NCBI GenBank assembly: GCA_017439345.1
Contig: JAFSJJ010000045.1
Coordinates: forward strand, 1-53,115
Direction of reading: 5' to 3'
DNA from: Synergistaceae bacterium
GTDB taxonomy: Bacteria > Synergistota > Synergistia > Synergistales > Aminobacteriaceae
DNA length: 53,115 nt
A program made the position numbers and the translations under genes. The notes beneath the pieces are model-generated. The model made no database searches, was not told the DNA's origin, and saw nothing but the letters and a program-made list of their open reading frames with translations. Shown here piece by piece: positions 34,339-46,801 of the stretch; position 1 is the stretch's first letter, and the number at the start of each line of letters is the position of its first letter.

Positions 34339-34427
34339 GAGTTATTTATTCAATTCCTTTCATGTTATTATACGAGTCATAACAATTTAGATTTTATCAG
34401 CATTATATAAAAAATTTGGGAGAAAAC

Positions 34428-34619
34428 ATGTTCGATTTCACAGGCGCGAATTCACAACAGCATAGTAGGAGTCGTTGACATAAGACCGGAAGCAATCTCG
34501 CAAAACTGATTCAGAATCTTAAAAATATTGACATTCTCAACACAAAATATATAAAACCTGACACACAGAGATTACTCAATATTTATATTCGTCTGCTCTA
34601 TTACAACGGAATAAATTAA
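34428..34619 (+). pseudogene. Remnant of an unidentified gene
   Basis: GGGAG precedes an ATG at 34428 that reads only 16 codons to a stop. A second open piece (about 34505-34619, ending in LLNIYIRLLYYNGIN) follows in another frame. Together they look like the ends of a decayed gene. Product unknown. The rest of the 34339-34697 gap holds only the hairpin listed separately. Confidence 0.35.
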
Positions 34620-34655
34620 TATGAAGATGACTCAGAATATGCTACGAACAATAAT

Positions 34656-34678
34656 TCCCCCTGCTCAACACAGAGGGA
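34656..34678 (-). terminator. Hairpin after the lipoprotein gene
   Basis: On the minus strand TCCCTCTG pairs with CAGGGGGA (one wobble) around a seven-base loop, followed by AATTATTGTT. It starts about 20 bases after the lipoprotein stop. It resembles the hairpin at 36162 in sequence, and the two flank the lipoprotein gene. Confidence 0.5.
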
Positions 34679-34697
34679 CTAACAACAAACTTAATGC

Positions 34698-36132
34698 TTA
34701 CTTATTTTCTTTCTTAAGGGTAGAGCTTATTTCGATGATATAATACTTTGTATCATCATAGTCGTAAATATCAGCTACGAATACAGCAGTATCTTTCGTT
34801 AAGAGCGATAGTGAGAAGTATTGGGGATCAGTCTCGCCTTTGGAATCAGTCTCGCCGTACCACATGTTGTAATAACCTGACCACGTGAGCTTCAAAGGTG
34901 TCTTTATATCAGCTACACCCTCAGTATTCTGCAAAGTCCCTTCAAGTACTGCATTCAAAGAGTTATCAGAAATATCAACGCTGTTAATCGTGAGCTTCAA
35001 TGTATTAACTTCAATTTCATCATCATAAACATCAATGCTGGAGTCAGCATATACGAAAGACGCATTGCCGTCCTGAGCACTCCACACAGACCCGGCCATG
35101 TCATCAGAAAGATTTACGGTCATATTATCTGGCTTCTTATGCAGTGACATGACTACGTGTCCTTCAAATGGAAATTCATCATCGCCGGCATTAGGACTCT
35201 CATCTATTATTTCATGCATTATTAGTGAAGCTGTATTCTCGTCATTAATCTTCATCGCGTAAAATTCTCTTTGATGATTCTCTGCGATAAATTTCGATTC
35301 AAATGTATAAATATTTGCGAACATGTGAGAGATTTTTGATTCAGTTGGATTGGTCTGAAAAGTTAATGTTCTTTTGTCATCTAAACTCTTGAACATGGCA
35401 TACATAACAGTATTGGCAGTTCTCCCCTCAATGTCTATACTATCAAAAATTATTGACGAGAAAATCTCCTCAAACGAAGCAGCTCCTCCCCAGTACGCTA
35501 TAGTTCCCCCCGCTCTCTGAGTAATTGCCGTTTGAGTCGACTGTCTGCCAAAGTCCGGTAAGCACGCTCTCAACATCAAGTGCAGGCGTTGAAGCAGTAT
35601 CTTTCTTCATAGTTATATTTACGTTACAGGGTATAGGATCGCCGTTAGTAGCTATAACATAATCATTCAGGTACATAACTCCTGAAATTACGGCTTCCGT
35701 CTCTGATACAAGCTCCATGTTTAACGTTTTAATGCCCTCTATTGTGAATGACCATGAATCGCCGTTACGTTCAGTGATTATATTTTCGTTGTCTAAGAAT
35801 GCTGATATGTAGTTCGTACCCTTCATAGAACCCTTCATAATTGTGAACGTAGATAGAGTTGCGGTACCTTCCGTGTCTTCGAGGTCGCAGCTTGAAAAAT
35901 GAAAATCGAAGTCATTAATGGTGAGGTTGTCTGTCTCCCCGTTCATAGTAATTTGTGCAGTTCCGCTCGTAAATGACCATGTACCGGAGAAAATTGCGTT
36001 TACGTTATCAGAGTCTGGAGCTTCTGAAAAATAATTTGAATGTGAATTATTGCACCCGCCGGAAGCTATTACTGAAAAAAGAACTAACGAGACGAGCATA
36101 ATAATAGAAGTAGAAAAATGTTTTTGCTTCAT
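34698..36132 (-). pseudogene. Lipoprotein gene split by a frameshift at a G6 tract
   Basis: The ATG at 36132 begins a signal sequence ending in a lipobox-like SGGC (Cys27; weak at -3). The protein then shows repeated beta-rich segments (FSGTWSFTSGTAQITM; later LTGLWQTVDSNGNY) of a lipid-anchored beta protein. That frame ends at 35470 in a short nonsense tail. The second half (35560 down to 34698) is in another frame. Removing one base from a G6 run (C6 at 35506-35511 on the plus strand) joins them into 477 residues without any stop. Function unknown; surface or periplasmic. Confidence 0.7.
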
Positions 36133-36155
36133 GAAAAAGCCCTGATTAAAATAAT

Positions 36156-36187
36156 AAAAAATTCCCCCTGCTTTGACACAAGGGGAA
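36156..36187 (-). terminator. Terminator of the V-ATPase operon
   Basis: Minus strand: TTCCCC pairs with GGGGAA (36182-36187 with about 36163-36168) around a loop, then TTTTTT (36156-36161). It lies directly after the subunit D stop and before the lipoprotein gene. Confidence 0.75.
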
Positions 36188-36201
36188 AATAATTATAACA
36201 C

Positions 36202-36822
36202 TTACGCTGAAACTATCTCCTTGATCTTCATTAAGCGGCTCAATGTAGATCTTTCCTGCTCGTCAAGTTTCATGCTTATATATCTTATTGTCTCGGCCAA
36301 GTTCGGAATCATTACGTATTCAAGAGCGTTGACTCTGCGTCTTGTTCTCTCAATTTCACCGGCCATTAATCGTATTGCCTTCTCTTCAGCAGCTAATTTG
36401 AGCAATCGCAAAATAATCTTGCTGAACTGTTCAAGAGCAGCATCAAGCAATAACGGTACATTCACGAAGCCGTAATTAACCGGGTTGCCTTCCTGCTTAA
36501 CGTCATACTCAGGAACCATGACGCTCATTATGTTATGCCAGCTGACTGAGAGAGTCGACTTTGCACCGGGGAATATTAACGCCTGCTCCAGAATTTCCGG
36601 AGTAGTCTGAGCCCTCGAAAGTACAAATGTCCCGTAACACTCGGCTAATTCTTTCTCAACTGACTCGCGGAGTTCTTTGCCTGCACGTGCCTTCTCAAGG
36701 AATGCTTTTATTAATGCGTCCTGCTTATCCTTCAAAAGTTTATGACCTCTCTTAGCAACAGCAAGCCTCTTCTTGAGCCTCGATAATTCCATTCGGTTAG
36801 GGTTGACGTTGATGCGTGCCAT
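36202..36822 (-). CDS. atpD: V-type ATPase subunit D
   Basis: 206 residues, central-stalk rotor. The N-terminus NPNRMELSRLKKRLAVAKRGHKLLKDK and a long C-terminal helix (EIERTRRRVNALEYVMIP) are diagnostic. It forms the rotating shaft inside the A3B3 head. Last gene of the operon; 16 bases after subunit B. Confidence 0.93.
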   Translation of the reverse strand: MARINVNPNRMELSRLKKRLAVAKRGHKLLKDKQDALIKAFLEKARAGKELRESVEKELAECYGTFVLSRAQTTPEILEQALIFPGAKSTLSVSWHNIMSVMVPEYDVKQEGNPVNYGFVNVPLLLDAALEQFSKIILRLLKLAAEEKAIRLMAGEIERTRRRVNALEYVMIPNLAETIRYISMKLDEQERSTLSRLMKIKEIVSA

Positions 36823-36838
36823 CTGTCAAAGTCCCTCC

Positions 36839-38251
36839 TTATTCAGCTTTTGCCTTTTTCTCAGCCAGTAACGGATTTAAATACTTCTCGATATAGGCAT
36901 CTCTGATTCTCTTGAGTTCTTTAACAGGAATCATCGTTAATAATTCCCAGCCTAGTTCAAGAGTTTCTTTAATAGTCCTGTTCTCGTACTCGCCCTGACG
37001 GATATATTTATCTTCAAAGACTGTAGAGAATTTCGCAAATGCCTTGTCCTCGTCAGAAAGTGCGCCTTCACCGAGAATGACTGCGAGTTCTTTAGCTTCC
37101 TTGCCTCGTGCGTATGCTGCAAAAAGCTGGTTCATCAAGTCCGCATGATCTTCACGGGTCTTGTCGCGTCCGATACCCTTATCCTTAAGTCTCGAAAGCG
37201 AGGGCATGACATCAACCGGCGGATAAATTCCCTGTCTGTGAAGACTCCTGCTTAAGATAATCTGTCCTTCTGTTATATATCCCGTCAAGTCAGGAATCGG
37301 GTGAGTCTTGTCGTCTTCAGGCATTGTCAAAATCGGGATCTGAGTTATTGAGCCTGATTTACCCTTGAGTCTTCCTGCTCTCTCGTACATAGTAGCAAGG
37401 TCCGTATATAAATAACCGGGATAGCCTCTTCTGCCGGGGACTTCTTTACGTGCTGCTGAAATTTCGCGAAGTGCCTCGCAGTAGTTCGTTAAGTCAGTCA
37501 ATATAACAACAACGTGCATGTTGCATTCAAAGGCTAAGTACTCCGCTGCAGTAAGTGCGATTCTGGGTGTAGAAATTCTCTCGATTGCAGGGTCATCGGC
37601 CAGGTTGATATAAAGAACCGTGCGCTGTAATGCTCCTGTGCGTCTGAAGTCCTCCATGAAGAAAGATGCTTCCTCGAAAGTGATACCCATTGCCGCGAAT
37701 ACGACTGCGAAATCTTCATGACCGCTGATAACTGTTGCTTGACGAGCTATCTGAGCTGCCATTCTGTTATGGGGAAGACCTGAAGCTGAGAATATCGGGA
37801 GCTTCTGACCTCTGACCATCGGGTTAAGTCCGTCAATCGTTGAAATTCCTGTCTGTATAAATTCAGAAGGATAATCACGGGAGAACGGGTTCATTGGCAT
37901 TCCGTTAATGTCAAGATTCTGCTCTGCGATTAAGGGTGCGCCTCCGTCAATGGGTTCACCGCGTCCGTTAAAGACTCTTCCTAACATGTCCTTAGCAACA
38001 GGAAGGGTTAAGACTTTGCCTACGAATCTTACTTTGGTGTCTTCGTTCTCGATTCCTGATGTGCCTTCAAAGACCTGAACAAGTGCGCGGTCTGATTCGA
38101 TTTCAAGGACTCTGCCTCGTCTCTTCTCGCCGTTTGATAACGTGATTTCAACAAGTTCGTCATATCGTACGTCCGTAGTCTTCTCGACCATCATAAGGGG
38201 GCCGGAAATGCTTGATATTGTCCTGTATTCTCTAGGCAGCATTATTGTCAC
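36839..38251 (-). CDS. atpB: V-type ATPase subunit B
   Basis: 470 residues, the non-catalytic head subunit. Shares the ATPase fold ([19 protein letters not shown] in place of a P-loop; [21 protein letters not shown]). Its start overlaps the end of subunit A by 20 bases. Confidence 0.95.
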   Translation of the reverse strand: MTIMLPREYRTISSISGPLMMVEKTTDVRYDELVEITLSNGEKRRGRVLEIESDRALVQVFEGTSGIENEDTKVRFVGKVLTLPVAKDMLGRVFNGRGEPIDGGAPLIAEQNLDINGMPMNPFSRDYPSEFIQTGISTIDGLNPMVRGQKLPIFSASGLPHNRMAAQIARQATVISGHEDFAVVFAAMGITFEEASFFMEDFRRTGALQRTVLYINLADDPAIERISTPRIALTAAEYLAFECNMHVVVILTDLTNYCEALREISAARKEVPGRRGYPGYLYTDLATMYERAGRLKGKSGSITQIPILTMPEDDKTHPIPDLTGYITEGQIILSRSLHRQGIYPPVDVMPSLSRLKDKGIGRDKTREDHADLMNQLFAAYARGKEAKELAVILGEGALSDEDKAFAKFSTVFEDKYIRQGEYENRTIKETLELGWELLTMIPVKELKRIRDAYIEKYLNPLLAEKKAKAE

Positions 38252-40025
38252 CTCCGACGGGGATTATTCCGTTAACCTGTTCTTTGATAGTGTCATCGAG
38301 CTTGTCAATCTGGGCAATATCTTTCTCTTCAAGATAACGCATTCTTGCAATCTGCTCACGTACAGGCAGGTTAAATAATTTATTCATAGGTGCTCCCTTG
38401 TGAAGTGCATCGAGTCCGGCATGGTGGAAATTAACAATAGTCTTCAACATCTTGAACTGCTTATCCATTGAAGCATAAGTATCTATCTCATGGAAAGCGT
38501 TCTGGTGTAAAAAGTCTTCACGCAAAGATTTAGCCGTCTCCATTACCATACGCTCATCACGTGAAAGGGCATCAATTCCGACTAACCTTACGACTTCGTT
38601 TAACTGTGCTTCCTGCTCAAGAAGACTCATAGCTTCGACTCTGAGTCCGCTCCACTGGTCATCAAATTTTTCGTCCCAGTACGGATCAAGCCTCTCTGTG
38701 TAAAGTGAGTAGCTGTTGAGCCAGTTAATAGCCGGGAAGTGTCTCTGGTAAGCGAGATTTGCATCAAGTCCCCAGAAAACTTTTGTGACTCTGAGCGTAT
38801 TCTGAGTAACGGGTTCTGACAAGTCGCCGCCGGGAGGTGATACTGCGCCTATAACGGTAATTGAGCCTTCTCTGCCGTCCTTGCCGTTTACGATACAGCG
38901 TCCTGCTCTCTCATAGAACGATGCTAAACGTGTTCCGAGATAAGCCGGGTAACCTTCTTCGCCGGGCATTTCCTCAAGTCGTCCTGACATCTCACGGAGA
39001 GCTTCTGCCCATCGACTCGTTGAGTCTGCCATAAGTGCAACTGAATAGCCCATATCGCGATAATATTCTGCTAACGTTATAGCTGTGTAGACACTTGCTT
39101 CTCTTGCTGCAACGGGCATGTTTGAAGTGTTAGCAATAAGAGTTGTACGCTTCATTAAGGGCTGTCCTGTCTGGGGGTCGTCAAGTTCGGGGAACTCAAG
39201 CAGAACGTCCGTCATTTCGTTGCCTCGTTCACCGCATCCGACATAAACGACTATTTGAGCCTGAGCCCACTTCGCGAACTGGTGCTGAATGACTGTCTTA
39301 CCTGATCCGAAAGGTCCGGGGACGCAAGCTGTTCCGCCTAATGCAACAGGGAAGAACGCATCAACGACTCTCTGTCCTGTAGTCATTGGGACATTGGGAG
39401 CGAGTCTTGTCTTGACTGGTCTTGGCTTTCTGACCGGCCAGCGCTGTAACATTTTGACTTCGTGCTTAGTTCCGTTGTCATCGATTACTGCAATAACGTC
39501 TTCGATGGTGTGTTCGCCCTTCTCGATCTTTGCAACTTTGCCTTTGATTCCGTAGGGAACCATTATTCTATGCTCTACAACAACGGTCTCTTGAACAACG
39601 CCTAATATATCGCCTGCAATGACATCATCGCCGGGTTTGACTTTAGGCTCGAAGTTCCATTTTTTATTTCTGTCAAGTGCGGGGACGCTGATTCCACGAG
39701 AAATATAATGCGACTTTGCTGCTTTCTCGATTAACTCAAGCGGTCTCTGAATTCCGTCATAAAACTGCTCTATGATCCCCGGCCCAAGTTCGACGCTTAA
39801 GGGTTCTCCGGTTGATACGACAGGTTCACCGGGCATTAATCCTGATGTCTCCTCGTAGACCTGAATAGAAGCCTTATCGCCGTTGACCTCAAGTATTTCG
39901 CCGACTAATCCGAGTTCGCCTATATGCACAACGTCCTGCATACTTGCGCCTTCCATACCGCCAGCGACTACAAGAGAGCCGGAGATTCGCTCTATTACTC
40001 CTTTGATTTCTTTTTTGTCAGGCAT
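38232..40025 (-). CDS. atpA: V-type ATPase catalytic subunit A
   Basis: 597 residues. Walker [10 protein letters not shown] (about 238-246), the catalytic Glu in GCGERGNEM, and [21 protein letters not shown] are present, with the A-subunit-specific bulge domain (about 115-190). It hydrolyses or makes ATP in the A3B3 head. Confidence 0.96.
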   Translation of the reverse strand: MPDKKEIKGVIERISGSLVVAGGMEGASMQDVVHIGELGLVGEILEVNGDKASIQVYEETSGLMPGEPVVSTGEPLSVELGPGIIEQFYDGIQRPLELIEKAAKSHYISRGISVPALDRNKKWNFEPKVKPGDDVIAGDILGVVQETVVVEHRIMVPYGIKGKVAKIEKGEHTIEDVIAVIDDNGTKHEVKMLQRWPVRKPRPVKTRLAPNVPMTTGQRVVDAFFPVALGGTACVPGPFGSGKTVIQHQFAKWAQAQIVVYVGCGERGNEMTDVLLEFPELDDPQTGQPLMKRTTLIANTSNMPVAAREASVYTAITLAEYYRDMGYSVALMADSTSRWAEALREMSGRLEEMPGEEGYPAYLGTRLASFYERAGRCIVNGKDGREGSITVIGAVSPPGGDLSEPVTQNTLRVTKVFWGLDANLAYQRHFPAINWLNSYSLYTERLDPYWDEKFDDQWSGLRVEAMSLLEQEAQLNEVVRLVGIDALSRDERMVMETAKSLREDFLHQNAFHEIDTYASMDKQFKMLKTIVNFHHAGLDALHKGAPMNKLFNLPVREQIARMRYLEEKDIAQIDKLDDTIKEQVNGIIPVGGDNNAA

Positions 40026-40059
40026 TTTCTTTATCTCCTGCCTCCATTAATTATTATTA

Positions 40060-40392
40060 TTATCTTTCCGCAAAAATATCCATACCGACTGCCTTCTCTA
40101 CGCTGCCCCTAATCGAAGCAAGCCCTGCCCCTGTAGCTCCTGAAGGTCCGGGAACCGGCAAGACACTCGTTGAATATTTATCATTAATTTCTTCTACTTT
40201 GCGAGTGAACTCGACAAATAAATCTTCCTGAATGAATACAACTGCATAATCTTCGCGTGCAAGCTGTTCAAGGGTCTCTTCAAAAGTATTGCGCGTCTCA
40301 GGTGTCAATATAACGCTTCTGACTCCTACGGCCTGGAAGGGTAAAGCCATCTCGTAATAACCTACTGCTGCCATCGGCTTATTATCTGCCAT
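40060..40392 (-). CDS. atpF: V-type ATPase subunit F
   Basis: 110 residues, CheY-like rotor-tip subunit (GYYEMALPFQAVGV at the start; EDYAVVFIQEDL; GPSGATGAGLASIRGSVEKAVG at the end). Binds subunit D. Its start overlaps the subunit C stop. Confidence 0.88.
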   Translation of the reverse strand: MADNKPMAAVGYYEMALPFQAVGVRSVILTPETRNTFEETLEQLAREDYAVVFIQEDLFVEFTRKVEEINDKYSTSVLPVPGPSGATGAGLASIRGSVEKAVGMDIFAER

Positions 40393-41380
40393 TAGTTAAC
40401 AGCCTCCTTCCGAATTCCTTATCAAGTCCTCCTGCAACACACACAAGGGCGACTCTCATATTCCGGGCTTCAGCTTCTTTAGTCAGCAAGAATAACAAGA
40501 CATTAGCCGGAGCGTCCATAGAATATTTTGCGTTCTCCAGAACCTGAATCAAGTAGTCATCAAGCGACTTTGATACGTCAGACAACGCAATTTTCATATC
40601 GCCTGACTCCTGAAGTGAGCCTAACACTTTGCCTATATCAGTATATGAAAGAATTCTGCTCCAGGTCTCCTGCGGCTCGTTTAATAATTTTGCCATGTCG
40701 TCAGGTCTGATAGTTCCGCCCTCATGGAAAAATGCAAGTGCCTTCGCCGAGTCATATTTCATTCGTGCAAGCCTTATTGCGCTGCGTAAGTTTTCAGCAT
40801 CAATCTTGAATTTCACCCATTGAATTACGTCTGCCATCTTGAGTCCTTCAGCAAGATTTAACATTGCCTTGAACATCTGATGATCTATCAATAACTCAAC
40901 GGCCTGAGCGTTCTTAGTCTGATCCCATAACTGCCAGCACTGGGGAATTAAATCCGTAAGTCCATAGGGTAAGAAGCCATACTCTTCGGTCTCGATTGCG
41001 TTAGTAAGCTCGTCAACGTCAATAGTTCCCAGCTTAGAGAGCAAATCATAGCGTCTGCCTTCTGACTCTCCGCCCCTGACTTTGAATAAGCCTTTCAGCA
41101 AGACTTTTACATTATGAAAATCATACGGTAGCCTGAAAATGTCGATTAACTCTTTATCAGGTACAAAGCGCGCTAACTCTTCACACGTAGCTAATATCTC
41201 TGAGTCAATTGCCTTGTCAAAATTTGCAGCTCCTGAAATCCACTGTGAATAACTTGTCTCGCCCAGAGCCTTTAATGCTTCGTCAATGCCTGCACTGTCA
41301 ATAAGGCGCGAAAAGAATGCCGAGTCCAATATGTGATTTTCCATACCCCGCAACCTTGCCACGGTGTATACGTAACTCAC
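40382..41380 (-). CDS. atpC: V-type ATPase subunit C
   Basis: 332 residues, all-helical d/C-type socket subunit that links the rotor ring to the central stalk (YTVARLRGMENHIL at the start; DFHNVKVLLKGLF; KIDAENLRSAIRLARMK). Gene order and length fit. Confidence 0.9.
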   Translation of the reverse strand: MSYVYTVARLRGMENHILDSAFFSRLIDSAGIDEALKALGETSYSQWISGAANFDKAIDSEILATCEELARFVPDKELIDIFRLPYDFHNVKVLLKGLFKVRGGESEGRRYDLLSKLGTIDVDELTNAIETEEYGFLPYGLTDLIPQCWQLWDQTKNAQAVELLIDHQMFKAMLNLAEGLKMADVIQWVKFKIDAENLRSAIRLARMKYDSAKALAFFHEGGTIRPDDMAKLLNEPQETWSRILSYTDIGKVLGSLQESGDMKIALSDVSKSLDDYLIQVLENAKYSMDAPANVLLFLLTKEAEARNMRVALVCVAGGLDKEFGRRLLTNGR

Positions 41381-41392
41381 GACAGCACCTCC

Positions 41393-41971
41393 TTACGCGA
41401 ATAACCGCTTCACGACTTCTGTTTCTATATCTGCACGGGCATCAGCTATCAGCATTTCCCATGAACAGTTTGTGTCGATTTTGTCGTCCCTGAGAATGAA
41501 TCCGCCTCTTATAGCTAATTTTTCAGGGGATAACGTGAGACTCGTATTGTGAGACGCGTTGTAGCCGTCAAGCCATCTTTGATCTAAATGCTTCTCGTTA
41601 GTGCCTACAAAGACGACTTCATGACCGGTTCTGACTGCTTCTTTCATGAGTCTGTCTGCAAATTTCACGTATTTATCAGGAGCCATTTCTACCATCTGCT
41701 TTAATGATGCTTCAAAGGCTTCACCGACTAACTGCTGGCGGACTCCGAGATCGATTCTCTTAGCGTCAAGTTCTGCGACTATCTCACGCCGTCTTAAAAC
41801 TTCCGGCTCTTCCTTAGCGAGTCTTGCTGCATAAGAATCCTGAACGGCTTTAATCTCTGCGTTGACTTTGCGGCTTATCTCGAGAACTTTTGCGTCATTC
41901 TCTGCTTCGAGTGCTTTTATCTGTGCCTGCGAATCTGCTTTAATCTTTGCTTTGATGTCTGCAAGTGCCAT
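41393..41971 (-). CDS. atpE: V-type ATPase subunit E
   Basis: 192 residues. The N-terminal half is a long coiled coil (stalk); the C-terminal half is a small alpha/beta domain (GHEVVFVGTN, LAIRGGFILRDDKIDTNCS). Peripheral stator subunit holding the head. Confidence 0.9.
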   Translation of the reverse strand: MALADIKAKIKADSQAQIKALEAENDAKVLEISRKVNAEIKAVQDSYAARLAKEEPEVLRRREIVAELDAKRIDLGVRQQLVGEAFEASLKQMVEMAPDKYVKFADRLMKEAVRTGHEVVFVGTNEKHLDQRWLDGYNASHNTSLTLSPEKLAIRGGFILRDDKIDTNCSWEMLIADARADIETEVVKRLFA

Positions 41972-41991
41972 TTCTACAACACCTGCCCCGA

Positions 41992-44502
<2,511 letters not shown>

Positions 44503-44522
<20 letters not shown>

Positions 44523-44838
44523 ATTTTTTCATCACCTCTTCCGTTATGAATGAAGCAGCTGCAGGGATTTTGTCCTTATGTTTTGCGTAAAAGGTTTTTG
44601 CGTCTGCTTCTCGTTTTGACAGGGTAGCCTGTGCTTTGGTTTCTGCTGCCTCTTCTGCCCTGCGAATCTTGTCCCTGAATTGACGTGCTGCGTTCTGTCT
44701 CGCCTCTTTGAGGGAATTCTCTGCGTCTGCTCCTGCCCTGTTGAGCTTCTTGGCCGCATCTTCTTTTGCTTTCTGTACAGCGTTGGCTGCCTGAGTCTCT
44801 GCTGCTTTAATCTCAGCTATTGTAGGGTTGTCCGCCAT
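44503..44838 (-). CDS. V-type ATPase peripheral-stalk subunit G/H
   Basis: 111 residues, almost entirely an Ala/Lys/Glu-rich coiled coil (about 8-90), then a short helical end. Position first in the operon and size fit subunit G/H (NtpF/AhaH), which pairs with subunit E in the peripheral stalk. GGGAGGTG precedes the ATG. Confidence 0.85.
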
Positions 44839-44903
44839 TTGTAGTGCTCACCTCCCGTCTAGTTAATTAATGAATCTTATAAATACAGTCTGAACAAAAC
44901 TAA

Positions 44904-44931
44904 ATTATACATAAAATTTATTTGCATTCAA
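44904..44931 (-). promoter_or_regulatory. Promoter of the V-ATPase operon
   Basis: Minus strand: TTGAAT (44926-44931), 16-base spacer, TATAAT (44904-44909), about 66 bases before the first start codon. Confidence 0.6.
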
Positions 44932-44966
44932 CCTGAAAACAGCTTAGCACGCACTAATAAGACTCA

Positions 44967-44995
44967 TTGACGGGGCAAAACATTTACTTGATAAT
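44967..44995 (+). promoter_or_regulatory. Promoter of the GGDEF gene
   Basis: TTGACG (44967-44972), 17-base spacer, GATAAT (44990-44995), 52 bases before the ATG. It is back to back with the V-ATPase promoter. Confidence 0.6.
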
Positions 44996-45047
44996 ATAAT
45001 TCACTAACACCGCACTATATTTTTTAAGAAGAGAAGGTTATATATTT

Positions 45048-46286
45048 ATGTCGTTTGACGCTGCTCTGTCAAAAATTTTTCAAGATACTTCGCAGGCTCT
45101 AGCCTCAACAGGTTACGCGCTGTTCAACATAAAAGCTCATATCGTATGCATTATAATTCTTGCCGTGTTATTCAACCGTCAGCAAAACTCTTCAGACCAG
45201 ACAGAAGCAAGAGTCATCTGGAGCAGATTATTATTCACACAAATGCTTTATTGTCTCTCGATGATTCTAAGAGTCCTAGTTGATATTAATATAATTCCGA
45301 ATACTTTAATGCTGAAATATATTACTGCATCACTTGAAGCGATTATCGCATGTTTCATGAGCTGGACAATTTTTATTTACTCGGCTGTATCTCACAAGTC
45401 AGAGTTCATGACATCAGCTAAAATCAGATTCATGACCCTTTTACCTGTTATCTTGAATGCTGTAATGCTTATAATCTCGCCGATTAATAATTTATATATC
45501 GATATGTCTCAAGGCGTTATTAAATCCGGAGTGTTCCTGCCGTTAATATTTATGACAGACTTAGCGTACCCTTCTGCAGCTATAATGCTTTCGATCACGG
45601 CTCAGCGCAACGCAAATAAATACGAACGCGAAAATTTTTCTATCATGACCGTATACCCTGTGTTCTTTATCATAGGCGGAGGACTCCAGCTCCTGAACTG
45701 GCGGCTTTCAATCATGAGCTACACTATAATAATCGCAGACGTTCTTGTTTACATCAATTATGCTGACAGCCTCGTCTCAGTCGATCCATTAACAAAGATC
45801 CCTAACAGGAACGGACTGACCCGCAATTTATCCGAACGATTAGCAAAAGGTAATTCAGAAAAACTTTACGTCTTCGCAGTTGACATTGACGATTTAAGCT
45901 CGGTGAACTCTCATCACGGACACTCTGAAGGCGACAGGGCATTAATCATAGCTGCTGAGGCTCTAAAGAAATTCCGCAAAGAAGAACATTCATGCTATGC
46001 TGCAAGATATTACGGCGATGAGTTTATTATATTCGCTGATATTGACAACGATGAAGAACTAGAATTATTCACTGAACATATACGAAATTACATCAGGAAC
46101 GCGGCGACTAAGGCAGGACTTAAATACGCCCTGAGAGTCAATATAGGCTTCGCAAAATATGAACAGTACAGCAGGACAGAAACTATTGCAGGCCTCATTG
46201 GAGAGGCTTACAGATCGCTCAACGAGAATAAAGAACAAAAGAGATTTAATAACATGTGGACAGCAAATAATAAAATCCCCCTTTAA
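45048..46286 (+). CDS. Membrane GGDEF-domain protein (YGDEF variant)
   Basis: 412 residues. Residues about 25-245 contain six or seven hydrophobic membrane segments forming a sensor region. Residues 255-405 are a GGDEF domain: DPLTKIPNRNG, VDIDDLSSVN and ARYYGDEF, where the first Gly of GGDEF is Tyr. The expected second half (VNIGFAKYEQYS) is present. With the changed active loop, cyclic-di-GMP synthesis is uncertain; it may be a degenerate receptor or a diguanylate cyclase with reduced activity. AGAAGG lies 9 bases before the ATG. Confidence 0.82.
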   Translation: MSFDAALSKIFQDTSQALASTGYALFNIKAHIVCIIILAVLFNRQQNSSDQTEARVIWSRLLFTQMLYCLSMILRVLVDINIIPNTLMLKYITASLEAIIACFMSWTIFIYSAVSHKSEFMTSAKIRFMTLLPVILNAVMLIISPINNLYIDMSQGVIKSGVFLPLIFMTDLAYPSAAIMLSITAQRNANKYERENFSIMTVYPVFFIIGGGLQLLNWRLSIMSYTIIIADVLVYINYADSLVSVDPLTKIPNRNGLTRNLSERLAKGNSEKLYVFAVDIDDLSSVNSHHGHSEGDRALIIAAEALKKFRKEEHSCYAARYYGDEFIIFADIDNDEELELFTEHIRNYIRNAATKAGLKYALRVNIGFAKYEQYSRTETIAGLIGEAYRSLNENKEQKRFNNMWTANNKIPL

Positions 46287-46303
46287 GTGAGTTCGCCGGG
46301 GGA
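46276..46303. terminator. Hairpin between the GGDEF gene and the toxin gene
   Basis: TCCCCC (46276-46281) pairs with GGGGGA (46298-46303) around a 16-base loop, between convergent genes and overlapping the GGDEF stop region. No T-tract. Plausible bidirectional transcript end. Confidence 0.4.
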
Positions 46304-46315
46304 CTCTTAGTGTCC

Positions 46316-46606
46316 TTACATTCCGAAAATATCAGCATGACTCCCAAGACGTTCGAGTATCAGCAAGTCATCACCTATTTTTCTATACACAAGCAGGAGA
46401 TCCGGAGCAAGATGACATTCACGAGAACCCTTCCACCTGCCTTTTAACGGGTGATCCTGATAAATGAACTCAAGAGGTACATCGTTACGAAGAGTCATGA
46501 CAACATTTCGCAGCTCGCCGTCTTTCTCTAACATGAAACGATACCTGCCCTTCATCTCACGTTTCAAATCACGCTTGAATTGGCTGTCTTGACCAATTTC
46601 ACGCAA
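46316..46606 (-). CDS. YafQ-family mRNA-interferase toxin
   Basis: 96 residues from a TTG start, with GAGGAGG 9 bases upstream (inside the antitoxin end). FKRDLKRE, then YQDHPLKGRWKGSRECHLAPDLLLVYR and LLERLGSHADIFG match the RelE/YafQ fold. HPLKG, RECH and the terminal H are likely catalytic. It cleaves mRNA at the ribosome in well-studied relatives. Follows its antitoxin by 4 bases. Confidence 0.88.
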   Translation of the reverse strand: MREIGQDSQFKRDLKREMKGRYRFMLEKDGELRNVVMTLRNDVPLEFIYQDHPLKGRWKGSRECHLAPDLLLVYRKIGDDLLILERLGSHADIFGM

Positions 46607-46610
46607 AGCA

Positions 46611-46796
46611 CTAATCCTCCTCTAACATTTCATCGAGTTCAGCAAAAAATTCATCGATCGTCATTCTTTCGTACAGTCCGTGCTCAGTCTCGTAAATCGC
46701 TTCGAGAGTCTCATACGGCAGACCGGTTCTTTCCTGCTCAGAACGAATCCATTCGTCCATAGTCAAGTTATCATGACGCGTTAATACTTCTTCCAT
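46611..46796 (-). CDS. Antitoxin partner of the YafQ-like toxin
   Basis: 61 residues, strongly acidic, especially the C-terminus (FFAELDEMLEED) that would wrap the toxin. The N-terminus does not show a clear ribbon-helix-helix, so it may bind DNA weakly or not at all. AAAGGAGG precedes the ATG. It lies 5 bases after the restriction enzyme stop, so it is probably read on the same transcript. Confidence 0.75.
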   Translation of the reverse strand: MEEVLTRHDNLTMDEWIRSEQERTGLPYETLEAIYETEHGLYERMTIDEFFAELDEMLEED

Positions 46797-46801
46797 GCCT
46801 G

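Noticed and set aside
32665..36132. All homopolymer frameshifts as one systematic sequencing error
   Set aside because: Three cases need one base fewer but the A4 case near 52272 needs one more, so a single simple bias does not cover all; reads are needed to decide each.
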